From Flavobacterium limi (GTDB taxonomy: Bacteria; Bacteroidota; Bacteroidia; Flavobacteriales; Flavobacteriaceae), in assembly GCF_010645075.1 (NCBI RefSeq), contig NZ_JAADZV010000002.1, positions 496,001 through 560,000 of the forward strand: a DNA stretch of 64,000 nt. The letters are read 5' to 3'. Under the pieces are notes generated by a model, which was given only the letters and a program-made list of their open reading frames with translations, did not search any database and had not been told where the DNA came from. Made by a program: the position numbers and the translations under genes. This document shows positions 25,224 to 33,665 of this stretch, piece by piece (position 1 is the stretch's first letter; every line of letters begins with the position of its first letter).

Positions 25224-25231
25224 CAAATTTA
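25224..25231 (-). promoter_or_regulatory. -7 element of the HxlR-linked SDR gene
   Basis: The minus strand reads TAAATTTG, an exact match to TAnnTTTG, 26 bp before the SDR ATG. The inverted repeat at 25256-25279 would cover the -33 region. Confidence 0.55.
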
Positions 25232-25255
25232 AATCTGAAAAGACATTGCTTTTTT

Positions 25256-25279
25256 ACAGGTATCATTGAGTATACCTGT
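25256..25279. promoter_or_regulatory. Probable HxlR operator
   Basis: ACAGGTAT-N8-ATACCTGT is a perfect 8-bp inverted repeat in the divergent SDR/HxlR promoter region, overlapping the expected -33 position of the SDR promoter. It is the size expected for a winged-helix dimer. Confidence 0.65.
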
Positions 25280-25309
25280 TTTAGTTCGATAAGATGAAAA
25301 CAAAACCTG

Positions 25310-25317
25310 CATCTTTG
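25310..25317 (+). promoter_or_regulatory. Candidate -7 element of the HxlR gene
   Basis: CATCTTTG matches TAnnTTTG with one mismatch, 60 bp before the HxlR ATG. Confidence 0.4.
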
Positions 25318-25376
25318 GTCTAATTTAGATATCCCTCAAAAAAAATGTTTTATATCTTAGTATAAAATTAATACCA

Positions 25377-25730
25377 ATGTTGAGAAATCAGAAAGAGGAA
25401 GTTCAGGCGCTTCAGGACACTTTGTATGTTTTAGGAGGAAAATGGAAATTGCCAATTATCAATTCGATTTGCAATGGAAATCTACGGTTTAAGGAAATTC
25501 AAAAAAGCATCCCAGGAATTACATCACGTATGCTTTCGAAAGAATTAAAAGATATGGAACTCAATAATCTGGTTAAGAGAACCGAAGACCGCGACGCGGA
25601 AGTACCGATACTTTATGAATCAACTGATTATTGCAAATCTTTTGGCCCCATAATTACCGAAATGATTAAGTGGGGAATATCTCATCGTGAACATATTCGA
25701 AATGGAAAGAAGGATTCTTTAGTTTTATAA
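25377..25730 (+). CDS. HxlR family transcriptional regulator
   Basis: A 117-residue winged-helix protein with the HxlR core: LGGKWKLPIINSI (about 19-31), GNLRFKEIQKSIPGITSRMLSKELKDME (about 34-61) and the wing LVKRTEDRDAEVPILYEST. HxlR proteins act as dimers and often sense electrophiles or redox state through a Cys. Here Cys residues occur near 32 and 85. It probably controls the divergent SDR through the palindrome at 25256-25279. Confidence 0.94.
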   Translation: MLRNQKEEVQALQDTLYVLGGKWKLPIINSICNGNLRFKEIQKSIPGITSRMLSKELKDMELNNLVKRTEDRDAEVPILYESTDYCKSFGPIITEMIKWGISHREHIRNGKKDSLVL

Positions 25731-25752
25731 AATAATTTCATGTTCAGAATAA

Positions 25753-25789
25753 AAAAACTTCCAAGATCAAATGACCTGGAAGTTTTTTT
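25753..25789 (+). terminator. Intrinsic terminator after the HxlR gene
   Basis: AAAAACTTCCA pairs with TGGAAGTTTTT around a 13-nt loop and ends in a run of seven Ts. Confidence 0.8.
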
Positions 25790-25977
25790 ATTCAATCATC
25801 TTTCCCCAGGTATTGAGATACATCATTTTAATGAAAGATATTTTTATAGCATTTGTTTCGAATGATTTTATAATTAAAATCCGAATACTCCGCTGAATTT
25901 TATGCAAATTAAGCTTCTCAGATTCCTTATTTATTTTCTATATAATATTTGAAATATACTGTATCATATTAAGTTTG

Positions 25978-26005
25978 TATGTTTCATTTTATAACTTGAA
26001 ACATA
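25978..26005. promoter_or_regulatory. Inverted repeat upstream of the eCIS operon (distal)
   Basis: TATGTTTCA-N10-TGAAACATA, a perfect 9-bp inverted repeat about 290 bp before the first eCIS ATG and 8 bp before a near-consensus -7 element at 26014. It could be an operator; there is no following T-run. Confidence 0.4.
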
Positions 26006-26196
26006 TTTTTAGCAAATTTTGTAAGTAAAATTATTACAACTATATATCTTTAGCTAAAATTTCTACTACAATTTAAATCCCACAACTACATTACAATTTA
26101 ATTGTCAAAGTCTGTAATCTGGCAAATATTTAAACTCATGTCATAAATTATTTAGCTTCTATAGAGAATAAAAATAATTTAATGATTAGGGAATGT

Positions 26197-26224
26197 CTGT
26201 CATTAATTACAAGCTAAATGACAG
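26197..26224. promoter_or_regulatory. Inverted repeat upstream of the eCIS operon (proximal)
   Basis: CTGTCATT-N12-AATGACAG, a perfect 8-bp inverted repeat 72-99 bp before the ATG of the first eCIS gene. It is either an operator or a hairpin in the 5' leader. Confidence 0.4.
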
Positions 26225-26295
26225 CAATTTACATATAAAATCCTGGTTTATAAAAGCAAAAATTCGCATATACCATATATAAAACCCAATCTAAG

Positions 26296-26898
26296 ATGAT
26301 TTTTGAAGTAATTCAGATAATTTCAGAACAAGTAAACAGCTATCTCGATGAAATCGGGCTGGACAAATCTGTTGTTGCGGAAAATATTGCTTTTTTAGAG
26401 TCACAAAATGAAGATATAGCTACAGCTTTGAAAGATAGTGTAGCACTTACATTAATCAATTTGGATGAAGAAGCTACTTTAAAAAACTTCCCGAATCACA
26501 CTATAGAAAATGCTAAAACAATTTATAAAAACAGCATTGTCAATTTAAATCTTTACATCCTTTTTAGTGCCAATAGAGATAAATATGTTAACTCACTTAA
26601 AGATATTTCAAAAATCATTGAATTTTTTCAGGGAAAAAAACTTTTTACGCAAGCCAATACTATTTATAACCGAAACAATATTGCTATGAGTAATGTAGAC
26701 AACTTTAGATTCACAGTTGAACTCTACACCCCCACTTTTGAAGAATTAAATTATATCTGGGGAACATTAGGAGGCAGACAATTCCCATCAGCATTATATA
26801 AAGTAAGCATGATCCAAATCGAACGTAACATTACACAATCCGAAGGACAGCTCATCAGTAAAGTGAAAGGTATAACTAAAATGAAAGAAGAGTTATGA
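26296..26898 (+). CDS. eCIS tail terminator/cap protein, DUF4255 (Afp16-like)
   Basis: The 200-residue protein matches the DUF4255/Pvc16 family: an N-terminal helix pair (VIQIISEQVNSYLDEIG), a central VALTLINLDEEATLKN strand and a beta region with NLNLYILFSANRD. The C-terminal part is FTVELYTPTFEELNYIWGTLGGRQFPSALYKV. In the Afp/PVC systems this protein caps the distal end of the tube and sheath. Here it is the first gene of the locus, whereas in Serratia Afp it is the last. Its stop overlaps the next start (TTATGAG). Confidence 0.88.
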   Translation: MIFEVIQIISEQVNSYLDEIGLDKSVVAENIAFLESQNEDIATALKDSVALTLINLDEEATLKNFPNHTIENAKTIYKNSIVNLNLYILFSANRDKYVNSLKDISKIIEFFQGKKLFTQANTIYNRNNIAMSNVDNFRFTVELYTPTFEELNYIWGTLGGRQFPSALYKVSMIQIERNITQSEGQLISKVKGITKMKEEL

Positions 26899-27737
26899 GT
26901 TTTTCTGTTACATATGGATTGCTATTTGAAGTAACCCTTCTTCATAATTATTTTTTGAATAATGGAGAGGAAACTTTTACAAGTATGACTAACGCTGGTA
27001 AAGAAAAAATGCTGCAGCAATTCAATAGCGATACATTCTTAACTATAATACCCACTTTAGAAACCAATATGGCCCTAAAAAACTATAAAATGTTATTCAA
27101 GAAAACCAAAAAAGGTTTTAAGGTGTATATCAAAGTTAAAGAAACAGACGAAACCGACCCATTTATAAGAATCCCTGCTGATTTGAATTTAAAATTTTTA
27201 ATCAAAATCAATGATCATCAATTTGGGAATTATACAAATCTGGACTTTGTTCAGAATCAAATATTCCTGTTTAGTAATGTCAAACCTTTAACTGAGCCTG
27301 TTTCATTTGAATATCTTTCAAAAATAAATGACAACAAACTAATTTCAAATGACTATTTAGTATCCGAAGAAACCACTACAAATTTCCTATCCGCACTTCA
27401 TCCGTTAGAAAAACAAGATGTGTTTGGGCTTATTTCACTCAATCTTCAGGGCGATAATAGTTCCGGAAATATTGTGAATAATTCAGGTAAAATAATAGGC
27501 CCGAATTTTAAAATTCATTTTGACAATCGAAAAACATTTTGGAAATATATCAACCGTAAAGCAGGAACTGAGATTGAAACCAATGCAGTAAAACCATTAA
27601 CCCGCTCCGGTTTTGTTGAGGTTGACCCGATTGCTGATTTTACCCCATCGCAGCCACAGGACACCCAGTATCCAAATCCATCAATAAAATCCATTATAAA
27701 AATCAACAGTGACTACTATTCTGAAATATTTATTTAA
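26895..27737 (+). CDS. Unknown eCIS-associated protein, 280 residues
   Basis: No family could be named. There is no signal peptide or membrane helix, so it is a soluble cytoplasm-made component. The N-terminal 90 residues are rich in Phe, Asn and Lys (LFEVTLLHNYFLNNGEE). The rest looks all-beta, ending with a Pro-rich linker (DFTPSQPQDTQYPNPS) and a final strand IKSIIKINSDYYSEIFI. It overlaps the terminator gene by 4 bp and lies 21 bp before the sheath gene, so it is almost certainly made with the particle. A position between cap and sheath genes suggests a second cap-proximal or tail-end component; this is inference only. Confidence 0.7.
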   Translation: MSFSVTYGLLFEVTLLHNYFLNNGEETFTSMTNAGKEKMLQQFNSDTFLTIIPTLETNMALKNYKMLFKKTKKGFKVYIKVKETDETDPFIRIPADLNLKFLIKINDHQFGNYTNLDFVQNQIFLFSNVKPLTEPVSFEYLSKINDNKLISNDYLVSEETTTNFLSALHPLEKQDVFGLISLNLQGDNSSGNIVNNSGKIIGPNFKIHFDNRKTFWKYINRKAGTEIETNAVKPLTRSGFVEVDPIADFTPSQPQDTQYPNPSIKSIIKINSDYYSEIFI

Positions 27738-27758
27738 ATAATTAAAAAACAATCAATT

Positions 27759-29867
27759 ATGGCAACAACTTACAAAACGCCTGGAGTATATATTGAGGAA
27801 ATCGTAAAGTTTCCTCCTTCTGTTGCCCAGGTAGAAACAGCGATTCCTGCTTTTATTGGATATACTGAAAAAGCGACTAAAAAGATTGACAACGATTTGC
27901 ATCTGGTTCCTACAAGAATAACCTCTTTACTGGATTATGAAAAGTACTTTGGACTGGCATATCCTGAAGACAGTATCTCTGTAAATGTTACTGATGTAGT
28001 AACCAATAATGTAGTCGACAGAAATATTGTGGTAAATCAGCCAAGTGCTCCAAAACCATATCTAATGTATTATTCTCTTCAGATGTATTTTGCAAATGGT
28101 GGTGGCCCTTGTTATATTGTTTCAGTAAATCTTTATGAAGCCCTGAACGGTACTCCAAATACTGTTAGCTTAATTGATCTGAATCCCGGTTTGGATATAT
28201 TGAGAGGTGAAGACGAACCAACTCTGTTGCTTTTTCCGGATGCAAAAGCTTTAAACGTAAATGAATTTTATGCCTTATACGGGAATGCCTTAACACAATG
28301 TCATGATATGCAGGACCGCTTCACTATAATTGACACACATACAGCTACAGACGCAGGTTCAGATTCACAAGTGCTAAGAGGCAAGTTTCCTCAGGAAAAA
28401 GATTATCTTAAATATGGTGCTGTATATTATCCTTATCTTGAAACTATTCTCGATTACAGATACAATGAAGATGATATTTTAATCAGTCATCTTACCAATG
28501 TACCAGATGCCTTAGTTGCAGCTTCGAGTCAGGTTCAGTCTGTTTTCGTTACTATCGGATCAAAAATCTCAGGCCTGCTTACGGTGAGCGACAGCGGAGA
28601 TTTAGGATCTGTCAATGACACATTATCAGGAAGTGTTGCAAATGTCCTTTTGTTTACTGATTCTCCAAACCCAACAGGTTTTAATCTTGGCACAGGTCCC
28701 GCCAATTTTGACATTGCTTTAAAAAATACTTTTGCCGATACCATAAAAACACTAACAAATCAATTAAAACTTTTAATAGAAGACAAAGAGAAGGTTAAAG
28801 ATGCCGCTAATTCTGCCATTACCTCAGTGGAAGAGAATGCAGGAGTAGAAGTCCCTCTTCAAAATGCTCTTAATGTTTTTACAGGTTTGTTTGAAGGACC
28901 TAACAAAATTGAAAGCGTACAGGCAAAATTAGAAGATTTAACGGCAAAAATTCGCGCAGCCAAAAATGCTGCTTCCCTGGGTACGCATGTTAACAGCGTC
29001 GTTGCCGAAATTGCTAAACTACTTACTTTTACTGTTCCTACTGAGCCAACCAATTCTATCATTGAATTGCCAAGCGACAACTTAGCCATTACTCTTGATG
29101 TATTCAATCAGCCTACTCCAGGAAATAATCTGGCAGACCTTGTTGAAGACATTAAAAATGAGATTACCAGCATTTCTGCCACTGACACCAATAACGGAGC
29201 CATGAATGGGCGTTATCTTGGCGATATTGAAGGCTTCGACAATAAATCTTATAATACCATAAAAGCAGAGATTGCAGCACTTCCTGTTACACTTCCTCCA
29301 AGCAGTTCGGTAGCGGGAGTTTACGCCCGTGTTGATTCTAACCGGGGAGTTTGGAAAGCGCCGGCTAATGTGGGATTAAATTATGTAATAAAACCAACGT
29401 TAAAAATAACCAACGGCGATCAGGACAACCTGAATATCGACACCGTTGGCGGTAGATCTATAAACGCCATTAGAAGTTTTGTAGGTAAAGGAACCTTGAT
29501 TTGGGGGTCAAGAACCTTGGCGGGCAATGACAATGAATGGCGTTATGTACCGGTTCGCCGATTTTTTAACATGGCTGAGGAATCCATCAAAAAAGCAACA
29601 GAACAGTTTGTATTTGAAACTAACGATGCTAATACCTGGATAAGAGTAAGAGCTATGATTGAAAATTTCCTGATTCTGCAATGGAGAGCCGGAGCATTAG
29701 CCGGAGCAAAACCTGAACAGGCATTTTATGTTAGAATCGGACTGGGTCAAACCATGTCGGCTACAGATATTTTAGACGGTAAAATGATCATCGAAATCGG
29801 AATGGCTGTAGTTCGTCCGGCAGAATTTATCATTCTGCGTTTCTCTCACAAAATGCAGGAATCTTAA
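27759..29867 (+). CDS. eCIS contractile sheath protein (Afp2/3/4-like)
   Basis: The 702-residue protein begins TYKTPGVYIEEIVKFPPSV, the classical tail-sheath N-terminus that links neighbouring subunits. It ends with the conserved sheath C-terminal domain (GGRSINAIRSFVGKGTLIWGSRTLAG, VPVRRFFNMAEESIKKATEQF, FEPN-type NDANTW, then IGLGQTMSATDILDGKMIIEIGMAVVRPAEFIILRF). Residues about 260-480 form an Ala/Thr/Ser-rich helical insertion that would face outward. Only one sheath gene is present, whereas Afp and PVC have three. The protein polymerises around the tube and contracts to drive it into a target. Confidence 0.95.
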   Translation: MATTYKTPGVYIEEIVKFPPSVAQVETAIPAFIGYTEKATKKIDNDLHLVPTRITSLLDYEKYFGLAYPEDSISVNVTDVVTNNVVDRNIVVNQPSAPKPYLMYYSLQMYFANGGGPCYIVSVNLYEALNGTPNTVSLIDLNPGLDILRGEDEPTLLLFPDAKALNVNEFYALYGNALTQCHDMQDRFTIIDTHTATDAGSDSQVLRGKFPQEKDYLKYGAVYYPYLETILDYRYNEDDILISHLTNVPDALVAASSQVQSVFVTIGSKISGLLTVSDSGDLGSVNDTLSGSVANVLLFTDSPNPTGFNLGTGPANFDIALKNTFADTIKTLTNQLKLLIEDKEKVKDAANSAITSVEENAGVEVPLQNALNVFTGLFEGPNKIESVQAKLEDLTAKIRAAKNAASLGTHVNSVVAEIAKLLTFTVPTEPTNSIIELPSDNLAITLDVFNQPTPGNNLADLVEDIKNEITSISATDTNNGAMNGRYLGDIEGFDNKSYNTIKAEIAALPVTLPPSSSVAGVYARVDSNRGVWKAPANVGLNYVIKPTLKITNGDQDNLNIDTVGGRSINAIRSFVGKGTLIWGSRTLAGNDNEWRYVPVRRFFNMAEESIKKATEQFVFETNDANTWIRVRAMIENFLILQWRAGALAGAKPEQAFYVRIGLGQTMSATDILDGKMIIEIGMAVVRPAEFIILRFSHKMQES

Positions 29868-29896
29868 TTAATATCAACAATAAAAAAATATAGATC

Positions 29897-30325
29897 ATGA
29901 GTTATCCGCTACCAAAGTTTCATTTCTCAGTTGACTGGAAAGGAACAAAAATAGGGTTTACAGAAGTTTCCGGATTAGATGTAGAAACTGAAGTTATAGA
30001 ATATCGTCAGGGAGCAAGTCCTGAGTACAGCAAAATTAAAATGCCCGGCATGCAGAAATTCTCTAACATTACACTTAAAAGAGGAACTTTTGCAAGCGAT
30101 AATGAATATTACAACTGGTGGAATACGGTAAAACTAAATACCATAGAAAGAAGGGACATTACCATCAAATTACTCAACGAAGAGCACGAGCCTGTGATTA
30201 CCTGGAAAGTAAAAAACGCCTGGCCAACTAAAATCCAGTCAACTGATTTAAAAGCTGACGGAAACGAAGTTGCTATCGAATCTATGGAATTGGTTCACGA
30301 AGGTTTATCTATTCAAAATGACTAG
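29897..30325 (+). CDS. eCIS inner tube protein (Afp1-like)
   Basis: A 142-residue T4 gp19-type tube protein: LPKFHFSVDWKGTKIGFTEVSGLDVETEVIEYRQG at the start, ITLKRGTFASDNEYYNWW in the middle and ITIKLLNEEHEPVITWKVKNAWPTKIQSTDLKADGNEVAIESMELVHEG at the end. It stacks in hexameric rings to make the rigid tube that holds the cargo. It lies directly after the sheath gene and 2 bp before a second, divergent tube paralogue. Confidence 0.96.
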   Translation: MSYPLPKFHFSVDWKGTKIGFTEVSGLDVETEVIEYRQGASPEYSKIKMPGMQKFSNITLKRGTFASDNEYYNWWNTVKLNTIERRDITIKLLNEEHEPVITWKVKNAWPTKIQSTDLKADGNEVAIESMELVHEGLSIQND

Positions 30326-30327
30326 TT

Positions 30328-30774
30328 ATGGCTAACTATTATCCACCTGTCGGTTTTCATTTTTTAGTTGAATTTGAAGGTCTTGGATCGAAAGAAAAAG
30401 ATCATCAGTTCCAGTCGGTTTCCGGTTTGTCTGTTGATATCGAAACTGAAGAAATTGCCGAAGGTGGAGAAAACAGATTCAAGCATAAACTTCCGGTAAA
30501 GACAAAGTATCCAAACCTGACTTTAAAGAGAGGAATACTGATTGATTCTGTTGTGATTGACTGGTGCAGGAATGCTATTGAAAATTTTTCTTTTAAACCT
30601 GTAAACCTGACTGTCAAACTGCTAAATGAGAAACACCAGCCTTTGGTTTCCTGGAATGTAGTTCATGCCTACCCTGTAAAATGGGCGGTTGAAGATTTTA
30701 ATGCCGAAGAAAGTAAACTCGTTATTGAAAACGTTGAGCTCACCTATAATTATTTCACCCTAATTAAGAGTTAG
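30328..30774 (+). CDS. eCIS baseplate-proximal tube protein (Afp5-like)
   Basis: A 148-residue paralogue of the preceding tube protein (YPPVGFHFLVEFEG, FQSVSGLSVDIETEEIAEGG, LTLKRGILIDSVVIDWCRNAI, VNLTVKLLNEKHQPLVSWNV). It differs in its loops, as expected for the initiator ring that joins the tube to the baseplate hub. Spacing of 2 bp on both sides shows tight co-translation. Confidence 0.93.
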   Translation: MANYYPPVGFHFLVEFEGLGSKEKDHQFQSVSGLSVDIETEEIAEGGENRFKHKLPVKTKYPNLTLKRGILIDSVVIDWCRNAIENFSFKPVNLTVKLLNEKHQPLVSWNVVHAYPVKWAVEDFNAEESKLVIENVELTYNYFTLIKS

Positions 30775-30776
30775 TT

Positions 30777-30935
30777 ATGCCTATAGAAATAAAAGAGCTT
30801 CACATTAAAATAAACGTGAACGAAGGATCAAAACCGCCTGCTTCTAAAAGTACTGCAAAAAGCAAGGATGAAGATCCTGTAGCGGAATGTGTAGAACAGG
30901 TAATGAAAATCATCGAACGTAAAAAAGAGCGCTAA
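30777..30935 (+). CDS. DUF5908 small eCIS protein (Afp6 position)
   Basis: A 52-residue frame starting MPIEIKELHIKINVNEG, the hallmark of DUF5908, with an acidic/Lys-rich linker and a C-terminal helix (VEQVMKIIERKKER). It begins 2 bp after the second tube gene and ends 3 bp before the LysM gene. Proteins of this kind lie at the same position in many eCIS loci and may act as small assembly factors; the role is not established. Confidence 0.85.
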   Translation: MPIEIKELHIKINVNEGSKPPASKSTAKSKDEDPVAECVEQVMKIIERKKER

Positions 30936-30938
30936 GTC

Positions 30939-31622
30939 ATGCCAGGAGAATTAGAAAAACTAAAAGTCGCTGCGTATAGTGACCCGGAATTCAACAATAA
31001 GATTGCTGATGGTGAATTTTCTACGCTTATAAATCCTGAAAAATACACCTATCACTATAAAATTGAAACAGATGAAACCCAGGCCTCGGGAACAAGTACC
31101 GTTTCTCCAAGGTTTAATAAAAAATTACCTGAAAACCTGGAACTGGATTTCATTTTTGACAGATCGGGAGTAATTAACGGATACGCAAGTACTGACGATG
31201 GAATTATCGATGACATTGAGAAATTCAAAAAGGTCATTCTGGATTACAATGGTGACGAACATAAACCTAATTATCTGATTATTTCCTGGGGAACACTGCT
31301 TTTTAAAGGTTCCCTGACAGAAATGAATGTAGAGTTCAAGCTATTTAAACCAGACGGAACCCCAATCAGGGCTGTAGCCAAAGCAAAATTTCAGGGATTT
31401 GTAGAAGATAATTTAAGGGCTGCAAAAGAAAATAATAAATCACCGGACTTAACACATTACAGAACTGTTAAAGAAGGCGATACGTTGCCTTTAATGTCTT
31501 TTCATATCTACGGTGATTCGAAATATTATCTGGAAGTAGCCAAGGTTAATAACATTATCAACTTCAGAAAATTAAAAACAGGTCAGAGAATATTTTTTCC
31601 ACCTCTTCAAAAACAATCCTAA
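30939..31622 (+). CDS. LysM-containing tube-baseplate connector (Afp7-like)
   Basis: The 227-residue protein has an N-terminal CIS tube-protein domain (about 1-165; ELEKLKVAAYSD, FSTLINPEKYTYHYKIE, LSWGT-like ISWGTLLFKGSLTEMNVEFKLF). A C-terminal LysM module follows (about 170-227; YRTVKEGDTLPLMSFHIYGD, then VAKVNNIINFRKLKTGQRIFFPP). In Afp/PVC it is the adaptor that joins hub, tube and sheath initiation. The stop codon directly abuts the next ATG. Confidence 0.93.
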   Translation: MPGELEKLKVAAYSDPEFNNKIADGEFSTLINPEKYTYHYKIETDETQASGTSTVSPRFNKKLPENLELDFIFDRSGVINGYASTDDGIIDDIEKFKKVILDYNGDEHKPNYLIISWGTLLFKGSLTEMNVEFKLFKPDGTPIRAVAKAKFQGFVEDNLRAAKENNKSPDLTHYRTVKEGDTLPLMSFHIYGDSKYYLEVAKVNNIINFRKLKTGQRIFFPPLQKQS

Positions 31623-33368
31623 ATGAACAATAGCGGAGTCATACAGACCAGTAAAAGTGCCGATTTGGTTACGCATAAAATTTTAATTGATGGGACAGAA
31701 CTATCGAAAACCTATCAGGTAAAAAGCATTGTGGTACAAAATGAGGCCAACAGGATTCCACTAGCCCAAATTGTTCTGGTAGACGGAGAAGCTTCAGAAA
31801 GGGATTTTAAACTGAGTAATGAAGATTTATTAATTCCTGGAAAAAAAATCGAAATAACAGCCGGTTATCACAATGATGAAGAAACTATTTATAATGGAAT
31901 CATCATCAAACACTCTATTAAAATAAAAAGCAGTGCTTCCTTATTGATCATAGAATGCAAGGATGAAGCGGTAAAACTTACTATCGGGAGAAAGAGCAAG
32001 TATTTTTATGATGTAAAAGACAGTGAAGCTTTTGAAGAAATCATTGACACATACGGATTAGACAAAGACGTTGAAGCTACTAATTTCAGTCACAAAGAAC
32101 TCGTTCAATACAATACGTCAGATTGGGATTTCATCGTTTCAAGAGCACAGGCTAATGGCAAACTTTGTTTTGTTGAAAATGGAAAAATTACAATCAGCAA
32201 ACCTAATGTTAGTTCATCCCCCGTTGAAACAGTTACTTTCGGTTCTACTTTGCTTGATTTTGATGCCGAGATTGATGCCCGCAATCAATTCGCTAAAGTG
32301 TCTTCGTACAGCTGGAATTACACCGACCAGGAATTGGTAGAAATTGAGGCCAGCGATCCGGCTGTGAGTCTGAACGGGAATCTTTCTGTTTCAGATTTGT
32401 CTAAAATTATCGATCATGAAAATCTTGAATTACGTCACGGCGGAACCATTACAGAAGTAGAACTTCAGGATTGGGCTGATTCTAAATTACTGTTTCAGCA
32501 ATTGTCTAAAATTCGCGGAAGAGTGAAATTTCAGGGTATTCCGGCTGTAAAACCCAATACCATAATCACACTCCAAGGCGTTGGAGACCGATTTAACGGA
32601 AATGCCTATATCACAGGTGTTTTTCACGAATTATCCGAAGGAAACTGGACAATTGATGCACAATTTGGACTAAATCCGGAATGGTTTTCTGAAACATTCG
32701 ACATTCATACACCAACCGGCTCCGGAATTATTCCGGTTATAAAAGGGCTGCATGTTGGAATTGTTACTCAACTCGAAGAAGATCCAAACGGCGAAGACCG
32801 CATTTTAGTAAAAATTCCAATCATCAATAATGATGAACAAGGCATTTGGTGCCGGGTAGCTTCGCCGGATGCAGGAGATAAAAGGGGTGTTTTTTTCAGA
32901 CCCGAAATTGAAGATGAAGTCATCATCGGTTTTATCAATGAAGATCCAAACAACGCCATTGTTTTAGGAATGCTTCACAGCAGCGGAAAACCGGCTCCCA
33001 TTACAGCTTCTGATGACAATCATCAAAAAGGAATTGTAACCCGAAGCGAAATGAAGGTTTTGTTTGACGATGAAAAAAAGTCTATCGCAATTGAAACCCC
33101 TGCCGGAAAAAAAGTGACACTCGATGAAGATCAGGGCATCATAAAAATTGAAGATGAAAACTCAAATGTAATCACTATCGACAGTAACGGAATTAAAATG
33201 GAAAGTGCCGGAAATATTGAATTTAAAGCCACGGGAGATGTAAAAATCGAAGGAACAAATGTTTCCATAAATGCCAGCGCACAATTCAAGGCAGAAGGAA
33301 GCGGTGGCGTAGAAATGTCATCGGGAGCCACTGCCGTCTTAAAAGGAAGTATTGTACAAATAAATTAA
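31623..33368 (+). CDS. VgrG-like spike/hub protein (Afp8-like)
   Basis: The 581-residue fusion has gp27-like hub domains (about 1-360, LSKTYQVKSIVVQNEANRIPLAQI at the start) and an OB-fold gp5-like domain (about 375-450, GLHVGIVTQLEEDPNGEDRILVKIP and the FFRPEIEDEVIIGFINEDP block). It ends in a beta-helix with VKIEG/IKMESAGNIEFKATGD repeats (about 480-581). Three copies form the central spike that the PAAR tip sits on. A PAAR gene follows 4 bp later. This is a family component of eCIS, not evidence for a T6SS. Confidence 0.95.
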   Translation: MNNSGVIQTSKSADLVTHKILIDGTELSKTYQVKSIVVQNEANRIPLAQIVLVDGEASERDFKLSNEDLLIPGKKIEITAGYHNDEETIYNGIIIKHSIKIKSSASLLIIECKDEAVKLTIGRKSKYFYDVKDSEAFEEIIDTYGLDKDVEATNFSHKELVQYNTSDWDFIVSRAQANGKLCFVENGKITISKPNVSSSPVETVTFGSTLLDFDAEIDARNQFAKVSSYSWNYTDQELVEIEASDPAVSLNGNLSVSDLSKIIDHENLELRHGGTITEVELQDWADSKLLFQQLSKIRGRVKFQGIPAVKPNTIITLQGVGDRFNGNAYITGVFHELSEGNWTIDAQFGLNPEWFSETFDIHTPTGSGIIPVIKGLHVGIVTQLEEDPNGEDRILVKIPIINNDEQGIWCRVASPDAGDKRGVFFRPEIEDEVIIGFINEDPNNAIVLGMLHSSGKPAPITASDDNHQKGIVTRSEMKVLFDDEKKSIAIETPAGKKVTLDEDQGIIKIEDENSNVITIDSNGIKMESAGNIEFKATGDVKIEGTNVSINASAQFKAEGSGGVEMSSGATAVLKGSIVQIN

Positions 33369-33372
33369 AGTT

Positions 33373-33663
33373 ATGGGAGCACCAGCCGCCAGAGTTTCAG
33401 ATATGCATGTTTGCCCAATGGTTACGGGGACAGTTCCACATGTGGGCGGTCCTGTTTTACCTGCTGGAGCACCAACCGTTTTAATTGGAGGAATGCCTGC
33501 AGCATGTGTAGGTGATATGGCTACCTGTTCTGGTCCGCCTGATAGTATCATTGCAGGGTCTGCAACGGTTTTAATCGGTGGTAAACCAGCTGCACGAATG
33601 GGAGATTCAACCTCACATGGCGGTACAATAGTAGCAGGATTCGCAACGGTTTTAATTGGTTAG
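33373..33663 (+). CDS. PAAR-domain spike tip (Afp10-like)
   Basis: A 96-residue PAAR protein with three Gly/Pro-rich repeats: AARVSDMHVCPMVTGTVPHVGG, GGMPAACVGDMATCSGPP, and GGKPAARMGDSTSHGG. The His and Cys residues (HVCP, TCSG, SHGG) would bind the stabilising metal at the apex. It caps the VgrG-like spike and may carry or orient cargo. Confidence 0.95.
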   Translation: MGAPAARVSDMHVCPMVTGTVPHVGGPVLPAGAPTVLIGGMPAACVGDMATCSGPPDSIIAGSATVLIGGKPAARMGDSTSHGGTIVAGFATVLIG

Positions 33664-33665
33664 TT

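Larger units (their letters stand above)
25790..26295. other. Leader region of the eCIS operon
   Basis: About 500 bp of very AT-rich DNA before the first injection-system gene. No consensus TAnnTTTG was seen. AAATTTTG at 26014-26021 has one mismatch. Two inverted repeats are present and listed separately. Otherwise no ORF or RNA was recognised. Confidence 0.45.

Noticed and set aside
31623..33663. VgrG and PAAR genes as evidence for a type VI secretion system
   Set aside because: No TssJ/L/M membrane complex, Hcp-type-only tube or ClpV is present. Instead DUF4255, LysM connector, DUF5908, tape measure and Afp15 ATPase are there, which define eCIS.
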